NCBI GenBank assembly: GCA_963707835.1
Contig: CAVPRI010000002.1
Span: 992,001 to 1,056,000, forward strand
Direction: 5' to 3'
Source: Bog-473 sp963707835
GTDB taxonomy: Bacteria > Actinomycetota > Acidimicrobiia > Acidimicrobiales > RAAP-2
DNA: 64,000 nucleotides
This document shows positions 48,373 through 57,039 of the stretch, in pieces. The notes beneath the pieces were generated by a model. It was not told where the DNA came from, ran no database searches, and was given only the letters and a program-made list of their open reading frames with translations. The position numbers and the translations under genes were made by a program. Within the stretch, counting starts at the first letter, position 1. Each line of letters opens with the position of its first letter.

Positions 48373-49167
48373 TCAGATGCGGTCGAGGAGCTGGGCCTTC
48401 TTTGCCGCGAACTCCTCGTCGGTGAGGATGCCCCGTTTGCGCAGGTCGTCGAGTTCGATCAGACGGTCACGGATCTCGAAGGGAACGGCGCCGGTGGCGC
48501 CCGCCGTTGCCGGAGCGGCCTCGGTGGGCGGCACCTCGACCCCGAACGGCGGCGTGTCCTGTTCGGCATCGTGGTCGAGCGTCGTGCCCGCTCCGTCCGG
48601 CTCGTCGGGGCCCGCTGGGTCGGCGCGGTGCCCAGGGTGTTGCTCCCTCGGCCGCATGTCGGGCGGGATCACCTCGCGCCGACCGCCGCCCACCAGTTCG
48701 TTTATCTGGGAGTTGATTACCCGCTGCACCACTGCCGGCTTGCGCATGTACTCGAGCGTGAGCGAGTCGTCCTCGCCCTGGACGTCGATGACCAGGCTCC
48801 CGGTGCTGAGCACCCGCTCGATCAGCGACTGGCGGACGTTGACCTCGGTGACCCGCTGCAGGCGCAGCTGCACGGTGTCACGTCCGAAGATTCCCTGGCG
48901 CACCAGGATCCGGGTCGAGGTGAGTGCGACGTCGTAGGACTTCCAGCGGACGAAGCGGGCCAGCAGCCACAGGCCTGGGATGAGGGCGATCACGATAATT
49001 GGGTCGTTCGTCCACCCCGGGGGGTTGCGCCAGAGAATCAAGAGGACGATGAGGGCGGCCCAAACCCAGATGGAGGTGAACAGCGGACCGAAGAGGAAGA
49101 TCCAGTGCGGGTGCAGCTCGGCCAGCAGTTCCTCGTCGTCGTTGAGGAACTTCCGAGGGAGCGCCAT
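48373..49167 (-). CDS. Membrane protein with bacterial PH (DUF304) and SHOCT domains
   Basis: A 264-residue protein. Two membrane spans near residues 25-70 (WIFLFGPLFTSIWVWAALIVLL and the IIVIALIPGLWLLARF region) are followed by a PH-like bPH2 domain (SYDVALTSTRILVRQGIFGRDT, then LQRVTEVNVRQSL). A Pro/Glu-rich linker leads to a C-terminal SHOCT motif (RLIELDDLRKRGILTDEEF). ATG 49167 matches the family start MALPRKFLNDDEEL. bPH2 proteins are common small membrane proteins of unknown function. It is the first gene of the long minus-strand run and diverges from the rhodanese after 55 bases. Confidence 0.85.
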   Translation of the reverse strand: MALPRKFLNDDEELLAELHPHWIFLFGPLFTSIWVWAALIVLLILWRNPPGWTNDPIIVIALIPGLWLLARFVRWKSYDVALTSTRILVRQGIFGRDTVQLRLQRVTEVNVRQSLIERVLSTGSLVIDVQGEDDSLTLEYMRKPAVVQRVINSQINELVGGGRREVIPPDMRPREQHPGHRADPAGPDEPDGAGTTLDHDAEQDTPPFGVEVPPTEAAPATAGATGAVPFEIRDRLIELDDLRKRGILTDEEFAAKKAQLLDRI

Positions 49168-49222
49168 GACTCGCCACAGTACCGGCGGGTCCCCCTCCGA
49201 CCCGGCCACCTATCGTGGTGCC

Positions 49223-49531
49223 ATGCCGTACGCCGAGGTGGACCCGCAGGAGGTCAAGGAACGTATCGCCCGGGGAGAGGAGGTCTTCCTGGTCGACGTC
49301 CGCGAGCCCGACGAGGTCGCCGAATGGGCCTATCCCCTCGGCATCAACATCCCGCTCGGCCAGCTCGGGGCCCGTCTGGGCGAGATACCCCAGGACGCGA
49401 CGGTCGTCGTCGCCTGCCACATGGGAGGGCGCTCGGCCGTGGCGGCCAAAGCGCTGAGCGACGCCGGATGGAACGCCGAGAACCTGACCGGCGGAGCGGT
49501 GGCGTGGGTGGCCACCGAGGAGAGCGACTGA
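49223..49531 (+). CDS. Rhodanese-like protein
   Basis: A 102-residue single-domain sulfurtransferase-like protein. The N-terminal EVFLVDVREPDEVAEWA is the signature strand-loop and VVVACHMGGRSAVAA carries the catalytic Cys in the loop CHMGGRS. It could transfer sulfur from thiosulfate to a thiol or act as a sulfur-carrier module. The start at ATG 49223 follows TATCGTGGTGCC; no strong Shine-Dalgarno site. A T-less hairpin at 49543-49559 follows it. Confidence 0.9.
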   Translation: MPYAEVDPQEVKERIARGEEVFLVDVREPDEVAEWAYPLGINIPLGQLGARLGEIPQDATVVVACHMGGRSAVAAKALSDAGWNAENLTGGAVAWVATEESD

Positions 49532-49542
49532 CCCGCTCCGTC

Positions 49543-49559
49543 GGCCTCCGGCGGAGGCC
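49543..49559. terminator. Hairpin between convergent genes
   Basis: A perfect 7-bp stem GGCCTCC-ggc-GGAGGCC lies 11 bases after the rhodanese stop and 31 bases from the end of the NTF2-like gene. No T-run follows, but the position fits a shared terminator. Confidence 0.55.
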
Positions 49560-49590
49560 TCGGTGGCAACGGTCAGCTCGGGCCTCTCCG

Positions 49591-49995
49591 CTATCGGGCG
49601 CCCATCACATCTTGTAGCTGCGCCGTGTCCACGAACTGCTGGAAGCTCGTCACCTTGCCGTCACGAAGCTTGAAAACGTGGCAAACCTGGGCGTCCAAAC
49701 TCTTGCCGGTACCCTTGAAGGTCCCCGAGTAGCGCCCTTCGACCACGACCGTGTCGCCCGCATCGTAGAAGTCCTTGGGGTGAATGACGAAGGTGCCGTC
49801 GAAGTCTGCTCCGATCTTCACAAACAGGTTCTGCACGATGGCATCCGGTCCCCTCCAGGCCTTGCCGCTCGGCTGGTATGGGTTCCCCTCGGCCTCGCTC
49901 CATTCGATGTCGGGGTCCATCAGGCCCAAGAGGGTGGGAATGTCACCTCGGCTGAAGCAGTCGTACGCATCTCGAATCACTTGGACGTTGCCCAT
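49591..49995 (-). CDS. NTF2-like (SnoaL/ketosteroid-isomerase-like) protein
   Basis: A 134-residue cone-shaped fold protein. NVQVIRDAYDCFSRGDIPTLLGLMD is the typical N-terminal helix pair; WRGPDAIVQNLF and VEGRYSGTFKGTGKSL are strands of the hydrophobic pocket. Members are isomerases, cyclases or binding proteins; there are no decisive catalytic residues to separate them. ATG 49995 with GAGGAGGCCGAGCC upstream was chosen. The nearest gene is the tRNA on the same strand, 211 bases away, and no operon partner is evident. Confidence 0.82.
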   Translation of the reverse strand: MGNVQVIRDAYDCFSRGDIPTLLGLMDPDIEWSEAEGNPYQPSGKAWRGPDAIVQNLFVKIGADFDGTFVIHPKDFYDAGDTVVVEGRYSGTFKGTGKSLDAQVCHVFKLRDGKVTSFQQFVDTAQLQDVMGAR

Positions 49996-50206
49996 GGCTC
50001 GGCCTCCTCTGGCTGTTCCCTCGGGAACGCTAGAGGGTCTGTGCACGCTTTGCATCCGGAGCTCAGTGCGTGCTGGACGCGCCCATGGAGACGCCGCAGG
50101 GGATCCCACGGACCCACGTTCACGATCTGTGGCAGGTCGCCGGAACGGGATGCAGCGAGTGCAAACGATGTGCAGTCCCTGGGACAAGAATACGTACCAG
50201 GAATAA

Positions 50207-50282
50207 TGGTAGGGCTGGTGGGGATCGAACCCACGACCCAAGGATTATGAGTCCTCTGCTCTGACCACTGAGCTACAGCCCC
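50207..50282 (-). tRNA. tRNA with CAU anticodon (Met or Ile2)
   Basis: A 76-base cloverleaf on the minus strand with CCA encoded (50207-50209). The acceptor stem pairs GGGGCTG with CAGCCCT (one G-U pair), the discriminator is A, the T arm carries GTTCGATC, and the anticodon loop reads CTCATAA with CAU at its centre. CAU may be elongator tRNA-Met or, if C34 is lysidine-modified by TilS, tRNA-Ile2. The identity elements visible do not settle it. Confidence 0.92.
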
Positions 50283-50321
50283 AGCAAGGGAAGGGCCGAC
50301 GGATCGGCAATGCCCTTCGGT

Positions 50322-50338
50322 TGCCCTACCGTAGGGCA
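50322..50338. promoter_or_regulatory. Palindromic operator candidate of the TetR gene at 50341
   Basis: TGCCCTA-CCG-TAGGGCA is a perfect 7-bp inverted repeat with a 3-base spacer, ending two bases before the GTG start of the TetR gene. Such a site would let the regulator repress itself. A GGCAA/TTGCC pair at 50306-50325 overlaps it. Confidence 0.6.
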
Positions 50339-50340
50339 CG

Positions 50341-50976
50341 GTGGACACGGTGGGGTTGGACGGCGCGGGGGGCTTGGGCTCAGCATCGGCTCCGTCGCTG
50401 CGGGAGGACAACAAGGCCCGCACGCGGCAGGCCCTGCACGACGCCGCGCTCACCCTGTGCGCCACCCAGGGCTACGACAACACCACGGTCGATCAGATCG
50501 CCGCCAAGGCCCGCGTCTCGAAGCGGACCTTCTTCCGTTATTTCCCCTCGAAGGAAGCCGCCGTGTTCTGGGCCCAGCGCCTCTGGGTGCAGGATCTGGC
50601 CGACACCTTCGCCCGCCAACCCGCGTCCCTCGGCGAGATCGACGCACTCGCTGCGACCTTCACCGACTTGGCCAGGCGCCGCCCCAAGAGGGGTCCCCTC
50701 CTCTACGTCGCCGCCGTTGCGTCCTCGCCGAACCTGCGCAGACGTTCACCCGAGAACCTCCGTGAGGAGCTCGGCAAGCTGGCCGACGCCATCGCTGATC
50801 GCCGCGGGCTCCAGGCAGCGGACGAGAACTGCGTCCTGCTGGCGCACGTCGCCTGGACCGCCGACCGGCGTGCCCACGAGCGCTGGAGCGAGATGGGCAC
50901 CGACACCGACCTCGGCGCCGTCATGGCCGACGAGTTCGTCCGGCTGGTCGGGCTCTTCACCGGCCAGCTTCCCTGA
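50341..50976 (+). CDS. TetR-family transcriptional regulator
   Basis: A 211-residue repressor from GTG 50341. The DNA-binding helices contain the run YDNTTVDQIAAKARVSKRTF followed by FRYFPSKEAAVF, at about residues 45-75, and the rest is helical with an acyl-CoA-like pocket not recognisable in detail. A perfect palindrome lies immediately upstream. Genes after it are the convergent SDR and amidohydrolase and, further on, the thiolase/DUF35 pair, so a role in a lipid or steroid catabolic cluster is inferred from position only. Confidence 0.9.
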   Translation: MDTVGLDGAGGLGSASAPSLREDNKARTRQALHDAALTLCATQGYDNTTVDQIAAKARVSKRTFFRYFPSKEAAVFWAQRLWVQDLADTFARQPASLGEIDALAATFTDLARRRPKRGPLLYVAAVASSPNLRRRSPENLREELGKLADAIADRRGLQAADENCVLLAHVAWTADRRAHERWSEMGTDTDLGAVMADEFVRLVGLFTGQLP

Positions 50977-51004
50977 CCTGAGCCGTCACGAGGCGCGACC
51001 CGCG

Positions 51005-51814
51005 CTAGGCCTTCTCCATTCGGTCGACCCGCGCCACCGTCGCCGGCATGGAGACAGTGGCACCCCCGTCGATGGGCAGGATGTGCCCGGTGATGTACGA
51101 CGCCTCGGGGGTGCACAGGAAGTGGACCGCGTGTGCCAGGTCCCAGACATCGCCCATACGCCCCAGCATGTTCATCCGCTTCTGGATCTCGGGGCTCGCG
51201 GTGCCGACTGACTCCTGGATCGGGCTCTTGATCATGCCCGGGAGGACCGCGTTGACCCGCACGTTCTGCCGTCCGTACTCGCCCGCGAGATCGATGGTGA
51301 TGCTCAGCACGCCACCTTTGGAGGCGGCGTAGGCAGGATGCGTTGACCCGGCGTCGCGGATGGCGACGACCGAGCCGATGTTGACGATCGAGCCACCTCC
51401 CCTGGCGATCAGGGCGGGCACGGCATACTTGCAGCTCATGAAGGTACCCCGGAGGTTGACGCCGATGATCTCCTCCCACAGCTCGAGCGTTGTCTCGGTG
51501 ACCGGGACGTGCCTGCTGATGCCGGCGTTGTTGACCAGGATGTCCAGACCCCCGTGGCCGTCGACCGCGGCGCGCACCATGGCTTCGCAGTCCTGCTCGA
51601 TCGACACGTCGGCGAGGTGGATGCTCGCCTGACCTCCCTGCTCCTCGATCAGATTCAAGGTCGCGTTGGCGTTCTCCTCGACCCGATCGACGATGATCAC
51701 GTGCGCACCGTCGCGTGCCAGGACCTGCGAGATGGCACAACCGATCCCGATCCCGGGCAGCTTGGTTCCAGCGCCCGTGACGATGGCGACCTTTCCTTCC
51801 AGCCGACTGCTCAC
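51005..51814 (-). CDS. Short-chain dehydrogenase/reductase
   Basis: A 269-residue Rossmann-fold oxidoreductase. The cofactor loop VTGAGTKLPGIGIGCAISQ is longer than the usual TGxxxGxG, NNAG is present (LVNNAGISRH), and the active-site Tyr and Lys are in AYAASKGG, with Ser in VNIGSVVAI. GYITGHILPIDGG at the C-terminus is typical. It follows the amidohydrolase (ending 51857) on the same strand by 42 bases, so both are probably co-transcribed. Substrate unknown. It converges on the TetR gene. Confidence 0.9.
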   Translation of the reverse strand: MSSRLEGKVAIVTGAGTKLPGIGIGCAISQVLARDGAHVIIVDRVEENANATLNLIEEQGGQASIHLADVSIEQDCEAMVRAAVDGHGGLDILVNNAGISRHVPVTETTLELWEEIIGVNLRGTFMSCKYAVPALIARGGGSIVNIGSVVAIRDAGSTHPAYAASKGGVLSITIDLAGEYGRQNVRVNAVLPGMIKSPIQESVGTASPEIQKRMNMLGRMGDVWDLAHAVHFLCTPEASYITGHILPIDGGATVSMPATVARVDRMEKA

Positions 51815-51856
51815 CGTGTCTTCCTCCCTCTGGTTCGATCGATTCCTGGGGTGCGC

Positions 51857-53305
51857 TCAGGCACCCTTGGCCAGCTCTACCGCAGCCTCCTTCTCGAGCG
51901 CGGTGCCCGTGAAGAAGTCGGGGTTGAGAGAACCATAGAAGCGAAGGGGGTTCTCGAAGAGGAAGCTGCGGAGCTGCTCCCCGGTGAGGATCCCCTTCTC
52001 GAAGAGTTCGTAGGCCTCTTCGAGCGGCTCGTCGAACTCCGGGACGTCCCAGTGGCCCAGGTCCGAGGCGAAGATCGCCGGCACCAGGGCACCGAGCGGG
52101 GTGATGCGGGGATCGAAGGACACGCCGACCAACGGGTCGTCGGCTTCACACCCCCAGACGAAGTTGGTGACGAACCGGTCGCGGATGTCCTCGACGGAGG
52201 TGATGTCCGCCGCCGCATAGTCGTCCCGGACGCGAGTCATGGTGCCGCTCAACTGCCCCGTGAGCTGCTGGGGCGAGTACTTGGCCAAGCTGGGGTCCAC
52301 CTCGACCATCAGCTTGACGAGGTGCTCCTTGTCGAGGTTCTCGGGATTGAGGCCGGCGATGGCGGCCCCGCCACGCTTCAGCCAGTTGGTCACCAAGCTC
52401 ACGTAGAGCTGGACGCCGACGGCCACGCCTCCCTCCTGGAGGGCCAGGCGGAGTTGGGGGAACCTGGTGGTGACGCCACCAAGGAAGAGCGATTTGGCCA
52501 GTGCGCTCCCGGCGGCCGCGAAGTGGCCGATCTGGTTGTACACGAAATTCGAGATCGAGGCGTGGTCGCTGTTCCCGATGCCAGCAGTGTGCGCGGCCAT
52601 GGGCAGCTGCAGCTCGATGGTCTTGGCCCAGACTGGGTCGTAGTCATAGGGGCTGTCGATGCCGAACGTGTCGAGCCAGCCCATCGTCTCCCACTGCGGG
52701 ATCCGCACGTCGGCCCACTCGTCGTCGGGAGGCCAGGTCTGGCCCGGGACCGGCCGGTGGACATGACTCGGGATCAGAGCCACCTTGGCCCCGAGGGACT
52801 TGATGTGCTCCAAGCCGGCCACGGCCTCTTCGGGGGTGTGCATCGGCACCAGCGCCGCCACCGTGAAGCGGTCCTGGTAAGGGCGATAGAGCTCGGCAAC
52901 CATCTGGTTGTAGAGCTGGATCAGCGTGACACGCTGCTCGGCGTCGTGGATCTGCAGCAACGCGTTGCCGAAGCTCGGGTAGAGCACCGCGAAGTCGATC
53001 CCGGCTTCGGGCAGCCGTTCGTAATAGCGCTTCGGCAGCGTCACCGTGGCGTAGTACTCCGTGTTCGACGGCACGTGCCACGAGTTGGGCAGCACTCCCC
53101 CGGCACGCCTTTGCTCGAGCGAGAGGTCCTCCACCGCCCGGGTGCGCTTCATCATCCCCCCCTTGAGGAGGTCCTCGCGTCCGTGGTCCACGACGTAGTC
53201 GCGGAAGACAGCCATGAGCTCGACGATGTGACCGTCGCCGTCGAGCACGGGGTAGCCGAGCTCATCGCGGATCCGAACGGCCTTCGACTTCGTCGCCTGT
53301 GCCAC
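51857..53305 (-). CDS. Amidohydrolase family (TIM-barrel metal hydrolase)
   Basis: A 482-residue metal-dependent hydrolase. The N-terminal metal-binding pattern (DGDGHIVE, with Asp and His), ALVPMHTPEEAVAGLEHIKS and the later His in MAAHTAGIGNSDHASI and Asp-rich FASDLGHWD fit the amidohydrolase_2 barrel (ACMSD-like). Such enzymes decarboxylate or hydrolyse aromatic or ring-cleaved acids. Its divergent promoter region with the thiolase gene carries three GTGCCA/TGGCAC half-sites. With the SDR it forms a two-gene operon. Confidence 0.86.
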   Translation of the reverse strand: MAQATKSKAVRIRDELGYPVLDGDGHIVELMAVFRDYVVDHGREDLLKGGMMKRTRAVEDLSLEQRRAGGVLPNSWHVPSNTEYYATVTLPKRYYERLPEAGIDFAVLYPSFGNALLQIHDAEQRVTLIQLYNQMVAELYRPYQDRFTVAALVPMHTPEEAVAGLEHIKSLGAKVALIPSHVHRPVPGQTWPPDDEWADVRIPQWETMGWLDTFGIDSPYDYDPVWAKTIELQLPMAAHTAGIGNSDHASISNFVYNQIGHFAAAGSALAKSLFLGGVTTRFPQLRLALQEGGVAVGVQLYVSLVTNWLKRGGAAIAGLNPENLDKEHLVKLMVEVDPSLAKYSPQQLTGQLSGTMTRVRDDYAAADITSVEDIRDRFVTNFVWGCEADDPLVGVSFDPRITPLGALVPAIFASDLGHWDVPEFDEPLEEAYELFEKGILTGEQLRSFLFENPLRFYGSLNPDFFTGTALEKEAAVELAKGA

Positions 53306-53377
53306 ACGCCCTCCTCTGGGTTCTGTTCCTCCGCCTCACGCGCCCACGGACGGTCCTGCGGCAGAATTTGTCGTTTG

Positions 53378-53402
53378 GTGCCAGAATGGCACTAACGTGC
53401 CA
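53378..53402. promoter_or_regulatory. Three GTGCCA half-sites in the thiolase/amidohydrolase divergent region
   Basis: GTGCCA-GAA-TGGCAC at 53378-53392 and TGGCAC-TAAC-GTGCCA at 53387-53402 share their middle arm, giving three alternating half-sites within 25 bp. They lie about 73 bases from the amidohydrolase start and 109 bases from the thiolase start, consistent with one regulator controlling both directions. Confidence 0.6.
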
Positions 53403-53510
53403 AAAACTTACGTGGCCGGATTGGACCGGTCAAGCCGGGCGAGGCGCCCCGCACGTCGCGCTAGGTTCACCGACGGCACCATCGCCACGCTGGCAAGGGG
53501 GTAGCGACAA

Positions 53511-54683
53511 GTGAGCGATTCATCCCGGTTCCCGCGTTCGCAAGCGGCCATCGCAGGGATCGGCAACACCGAATTCTCCAAGGACTCGGGGATGAGCACC
53601 CTCGGGTTGGCCGCCCGGGCCATCAAGGCGGCGGTGGCCGATGCCGGCTTGGAGCTCGAAGACATCGACGGGCTCGCCACCTTCGGACCGGGTGACTCGG
53701 TACCGCCGAACGTGCTGGCCCAGTCGCTCGGAATCAAGAGCATGAACTACTTCGTCGACCAGTACCTGGGCGGGAGCGTGTCCATGTCGGTCATCGGGTC
53801 CGCCGCGCTGGCGGTCAGCGCCGGGGTGGCCGACTGCGTGGTGTGCTACCGCTCCTTGAATGGTCGCTCCGAGCAGCGGATGAACGCGTCGAGCGCCGGG
53901 GCCAAGCAGCCCTGGGACGTGCAGTACAAGATGTCGACGGCCTACATCGTGCCGGCCCAGGAGATGGCCATGGCCGGCCGGGCGCACATGGAGCGCTACG
54001 GGACCACCTCAGAGGATTTCGGCCGCCTGGCCATCCTCTGCCGGTCCAACGCCACCGACAACCAGCGGGCCATGATGCGTACGCCCATCACCATGGACGA
54101 CTACCTGGCCAGTCCGTGGATCTCCGAGCCGTTCCGCATCCTGGACTGCTGCCTCGAGACCGATGGCGCCGTGGCTCTGGTCATCGTCGCCGCCGACCGG
54201 GCCAAGGACCTCCCGCACCGCCCGGTCCTGCTCCAGGGGGCCGCCTGGGGCGGGGGCGTGAGCCTCTACAACAATGGGGTGACCGACCTCTCCGTGTCGC
54301 CCGCCAAGCCCATCGCCAAGAGGCTCTACTCGGCGGCCGGCCTCGGTCCCTCCGATGTCGACTTCGCCGAGCTCTACGACTGCTTCACCTACACGCTGCT
54401 GGCCCAGATCGAGGGCTACGGCTTCGCGGAAGACGGCGGGGTGCCCGACATGCTCAAGGACGGGGCCTTCGATCGCAAGGGTGGATCGCTGCCCATCAAC
54501 ACCCACGGCGGCCTCCTCTCGGAGGGCTACCTGCACGGATTCAACCATGTCTACGAGGCCGTCGAGCAGATACGCGGCGAGGCCGGCGTGCGCCAGGTCG
54601 ATCGCCACGACGTCGCCCTGGTCGCCGGCCAACTGGGCTACATCAGCGCCTACTCGTGCGCGCTGGTCCTGGCGGGTGCGTGA
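53511..54683 (+). CDS. Thiolase-fold protein, lipid-transfer/aldolase (Ltp2-like) type
   Basis: A 390-residue thiolase-superfamily protein from GTG 53511. The usual Cys nucleophile region reads YLGGSVSM (residues 85-92), so the catalytic cysteine is missing. His332 is kept in INTHGGLLSEGYLHG, and the C-terminus ends with SCALVL. Absence of the Cys and an adjacent DUF35 partner are the hallmarks of Ltp2-like retro-aldolases of steroid side-chain degradation. The downstream DUF35 gene overlaps by one base (TGATG). Substrate inferred, not shown. Confidence 0.87.
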   Translation: MSDSSRFPRSQAAIAGIGNTEFSKDSGMSTLGLAARAIKAAVADAGLELEDIDGLATFGPGDSVPPNVLAQSLGIKSMNYFVDQYLGGSVSMSVIGSAALAVSAGVADCVVCYRSLNGRSEQRMNASSAGAKQPWDVQYKMSTAYIVPAQEMAMAGRAHMERYGTTSEDFGRLAILCRSNATDNQRAMMRTPITMDDYLASPWISEPFRILDCCLETDGAVALVIVAADRAKDLPHRPVLLQGAAWGGGVSLYNNGVTDLSVSPAKPIAKRLYSAAGLGPSDVDFAELYDCFTYTLLAQIEGYGFAEDGGVPDMLKDGAFDRKGGSLPINTHGGLLSEGYLHGFNHVYEAVEQIRGEAGVRQVDRHDVALVAGQLGYISAYSCALVLAGA

Positions 54684-55106
54684 TGGCCGACCCCACCATC
54701 CCCATCGCCGACCGAGACTCGGCGCCCTACTGGGCGGCACTGGCGCACGGACGACTCGAGATCCAGCATTGCCTCGACTGCGGACACTGGACCTGGCCGC
54801 CGAGGCCGATCTGCTCGAAGTGCCATGGCGAGAACCTCGAGTTCCGGCCGGTGAGCGGCACCGGTGAGGTGCACAGCTGGGTGCGTCCCCACCGCGCCTT
54901 CTTCCCGAGGCTCAAGGAGTTCGTCCCCTTCTACATCGCGCTCGGTGCGGCTCGACGAGGAAGACGACATCTTGATCCCGGGCCGCGTCTCGAACGGCGT
55001 CGAGCCACGACAGGGCATGCGGGCGCACGCCATCGCCTCGCCCCTGAGCGACGAGACCGGCGAGGTCCTGTGGGAGCTCGAGGACGGCACCGCCCAGTCG
55101 ACCTGA
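54683..55106 (+). CDS. DUF35 OB-fold acyl-CoA-associated protein (one frameshift)
   Basis: About 140 residues when the extra base near 54944 is discounted. The N-terminal zinc ribbon CLDCGHWTWPPRPICSKC is followed by the OB-fold part GEVHSWVRPHRAFF. The frame changes after FVPFYIAL and resumes at VRLDEEDDILIPGRV. DUF35 proteins form complexes with thiolase-fold partners and help bind acyl-CoA. It overlaps the thiolase stop by one base (TGATG), so the pair is translated together. Confidence 0.85.
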
Positions 55107-55184
55107 ACGGTCGACAACCACGAGGCGTTCGACAATTAACGGCCCGGCAACCTGAGCCCGATATTCGGTTGTCATCATGCGTGC

Positions 55185-57008
55185 ATGGCCGGCGTGCCAC
55201 AGGACGGGCGCGACACGCCGGCAGGCCACGTCATCGTGTGCGGCATGCAGGGCGTGGCCCTGCGGACGGTCGAGCAGTTCCATCTGAGCGGCACCTCCGT
55301 CGTGGTCATCGACGACGACGCCGACCCCCAGTTCGCCCGCACCCTTCGTGACTGGGGGGTGCACCACATCGCCCGCAGCGCCCACCGGGGCGAGGGCTTC
55401 GTGGAGGCGGGCCTCGAACACGCCTCGGCCGTGGTCTGCGTGGAGAAGGACGAGATCCACACACTCGAGACCGCTCTGCGCGTCCGCGAGCTCCGGCCCG
55501 ATGTGCGCCTGGTCGTGCAGCTGGCCAACCCCTCGGTGGCTCGAGCGCTGGAGCGGGTCTCGGGCCCGGGCAGCGTGCTCGACGTGGCCACGCTGGCCGG
55601 GCCGTCTTTCGTGGAGGCCTGCCTGCTGCGATCGTCACACGCCATCGAGCTCGGAGGGGTGGAGTTCGCCGTGGTCAAACTCACGGTCGCGCCTTCCGAC
55701 TTCGACTACGACTACGACAAGGTCGGGGGTCGCTTCGGCCACGACACGTTCCGGGGCCGCTTCGGCCACCTGGCCCCGGTGGCCATCGTGCCGGGCGACG
55801 GCGGCCCGATGGCCCAGTGCCCCGGGCGCGACCACCCCGTCGTCGCCGGCGACCGGGTCGCCGTGCTCGGCACCGTCGAAGAGCTGGACCGTGTCGGCAT
55901 CGGCATGGGCACCCGGTCCAGCGACCCCCGGCGTTCGGTCGGCCTGGCCCGGCGTGTCCGGGTGCAGCTCCAGATCGCCCTCGACGAGGGGAACCGGGCC
56001 CTGGCTGTCGTCGCCGCCGCGCTGCTCCTCCTGATCGTGGCAGCCACCGTGCTCATGCGCCTGGCCTACCACCCGACCGACGGCGCAGCACACCTCGGAC
56101 TCCTGAACTCGCTGTACTTCACCGTCGAGACGGTCGCCACCGTGGGCTACGGCGACTACACCTTCTCGAGCCAGAGCCCCTGGCTGATGGCGTTGGGCAT
56201 CCTCCTCATCGTCTCGGGCGTGGCCCTGGTGTCGACCGCGTTCGCGCTCTTCACCAACATCCTCGTGAGCAGGCGCATCGAGCGCTCGCTCGGGAGGCGT
56301 CAGGTCCCGGGAATGGTGGACCACGTGATCCTCATCGGCCTGGGCTCGGTGGGGATCAGCGTGGTGCGCGGCCTGGTCGAGGAAGGCGAGTCGGTCGTCG
56401 TGGTGGAGCGGGACCAGGACAACCGCTACCTGGCCCAGGCCAGGGCGCTCGGGGTGCCCGTGATCATCGCGGATGCCACCCAGTCCCAGACCCACCGCAT
56501 GGTCAACCTCCACGACGCCAAGGCCGTGGCCGTGCTCACCAGCGCCGACCTGACCAATATCGAGACCGGACTGGCGGTCCGCGAATCACTCGGCGAGCGC
56601 TGGGACGAGGTGCCGGTGGTCCTGCGGGTCTTCGACCGCGAGCTGGCGCACATGATGGAACAGAGCTTCGGCTTCCAGCACGTGCGGTCGACCTCGGCGC
56701 TGGCCGCCCCGTGGTTCGTGGGCGCGGCCAAGGGCCTCGACGTCCTCAGCACCTTCTACGTGGACCAGCAGCCCTTCCTGGTGGCCGGCCTCACCGTGGC
56801 GGCTGACGGGGGCCTTCGCGGCCTGGCGATGCAGGACCTCTCGGCCCGTACCCGGGTCATCGCGTTGGAGCGAGCGGCCGGCGGGGGGCTCGAGCATCCG
56901 CCCCGACGCGGCACGGTGTTCGCCGGCGGCGATCGTGCCTACCTGCTCGGCCCCTACGAGGAGCTGCTGCAGGTCCTCCAGCGCGAGCAGGAGCACACCG
57001 GGGCCTAG
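55185..57008 (+). CDS. RCK-channel-RCK potassium channel protein
   Basis: A 607-residue protein. An N-terminal TrkA_N/RCK domain (HVIVCGMQGVALRTVEQF, with the Rossmann glycines and the following VVVIDDD) is followed by a two-span pore region with the K+ filter TVGYGDY (Val320-Gly321-Tyr322-Gly323). A second RCK domain follows from about 378 (HVILIGLGSVGISVVRGL). The usual channel order is pore then RCK, so the leading RCK is an extra regulatory module. It gates K+ flux in response to nucleotides or ions. It runs alone with a 78-base gap upstream. Confidence 0.9.
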   Translation: MAGVPQDGRDTPAGHVIVCGMQGVALRTVEQFHLSGTSVVVIDDDADPQFARTLRDWGVHHIARSAHRGEGFVEAGLEHASAVVCVEKDEIHTLETALRVRELRPDVRLVVQLANPSVARALERVSGPGSVLDVATLAGPSFVEACLLRSSHAIELGGVEFAVVKLTVAPSDFDYDYDKVGGRFGHDTFRGRFGHLAPVAIVPGDGGPMAQCPGRDHPVVAGDRVAVLGTVEELDRVGIGMGTRSSDPRRSVGLARRVRVQLQIALDEGNRALAVVAAALLLLIVAATVLMRLAYHPTDGAAHLGLLNSLYFTVETVATVGYGDYTFSSQSPWLMALGILLIVSGVALVSTAFALFTNILVSRRIERSLGRRQVPGMVDHVILIGLGSVGISVVRGLVEEGESVVVVERDQDNRYLAQARALGVPVIIADATQSQTHRMVNLHDAKAVAVLTSADLTNIETGLAVRESLGERWDEVPVVLRVFDRELAHMMEQSFGFQHVRSTSALAAPWFVGAAKGLDVLSTFYVDQQPFLVAGLTVAADGGLRGLAMQDLSARTRVIALERAAGGGLEHPPRRGTVFAGGDRAYLLGPYEELLQVLQREQEHTGA

Positions 57009-57039
57009 CGACGCGCCAAGTCATCCCGATCCCGGCATC

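Noticed and set aside
50207..50282. Integration site of a mobile element at the tRNA
   Set aside because: No integrase, direct repeat of the tRNA end or shift in base composition was seen around it.
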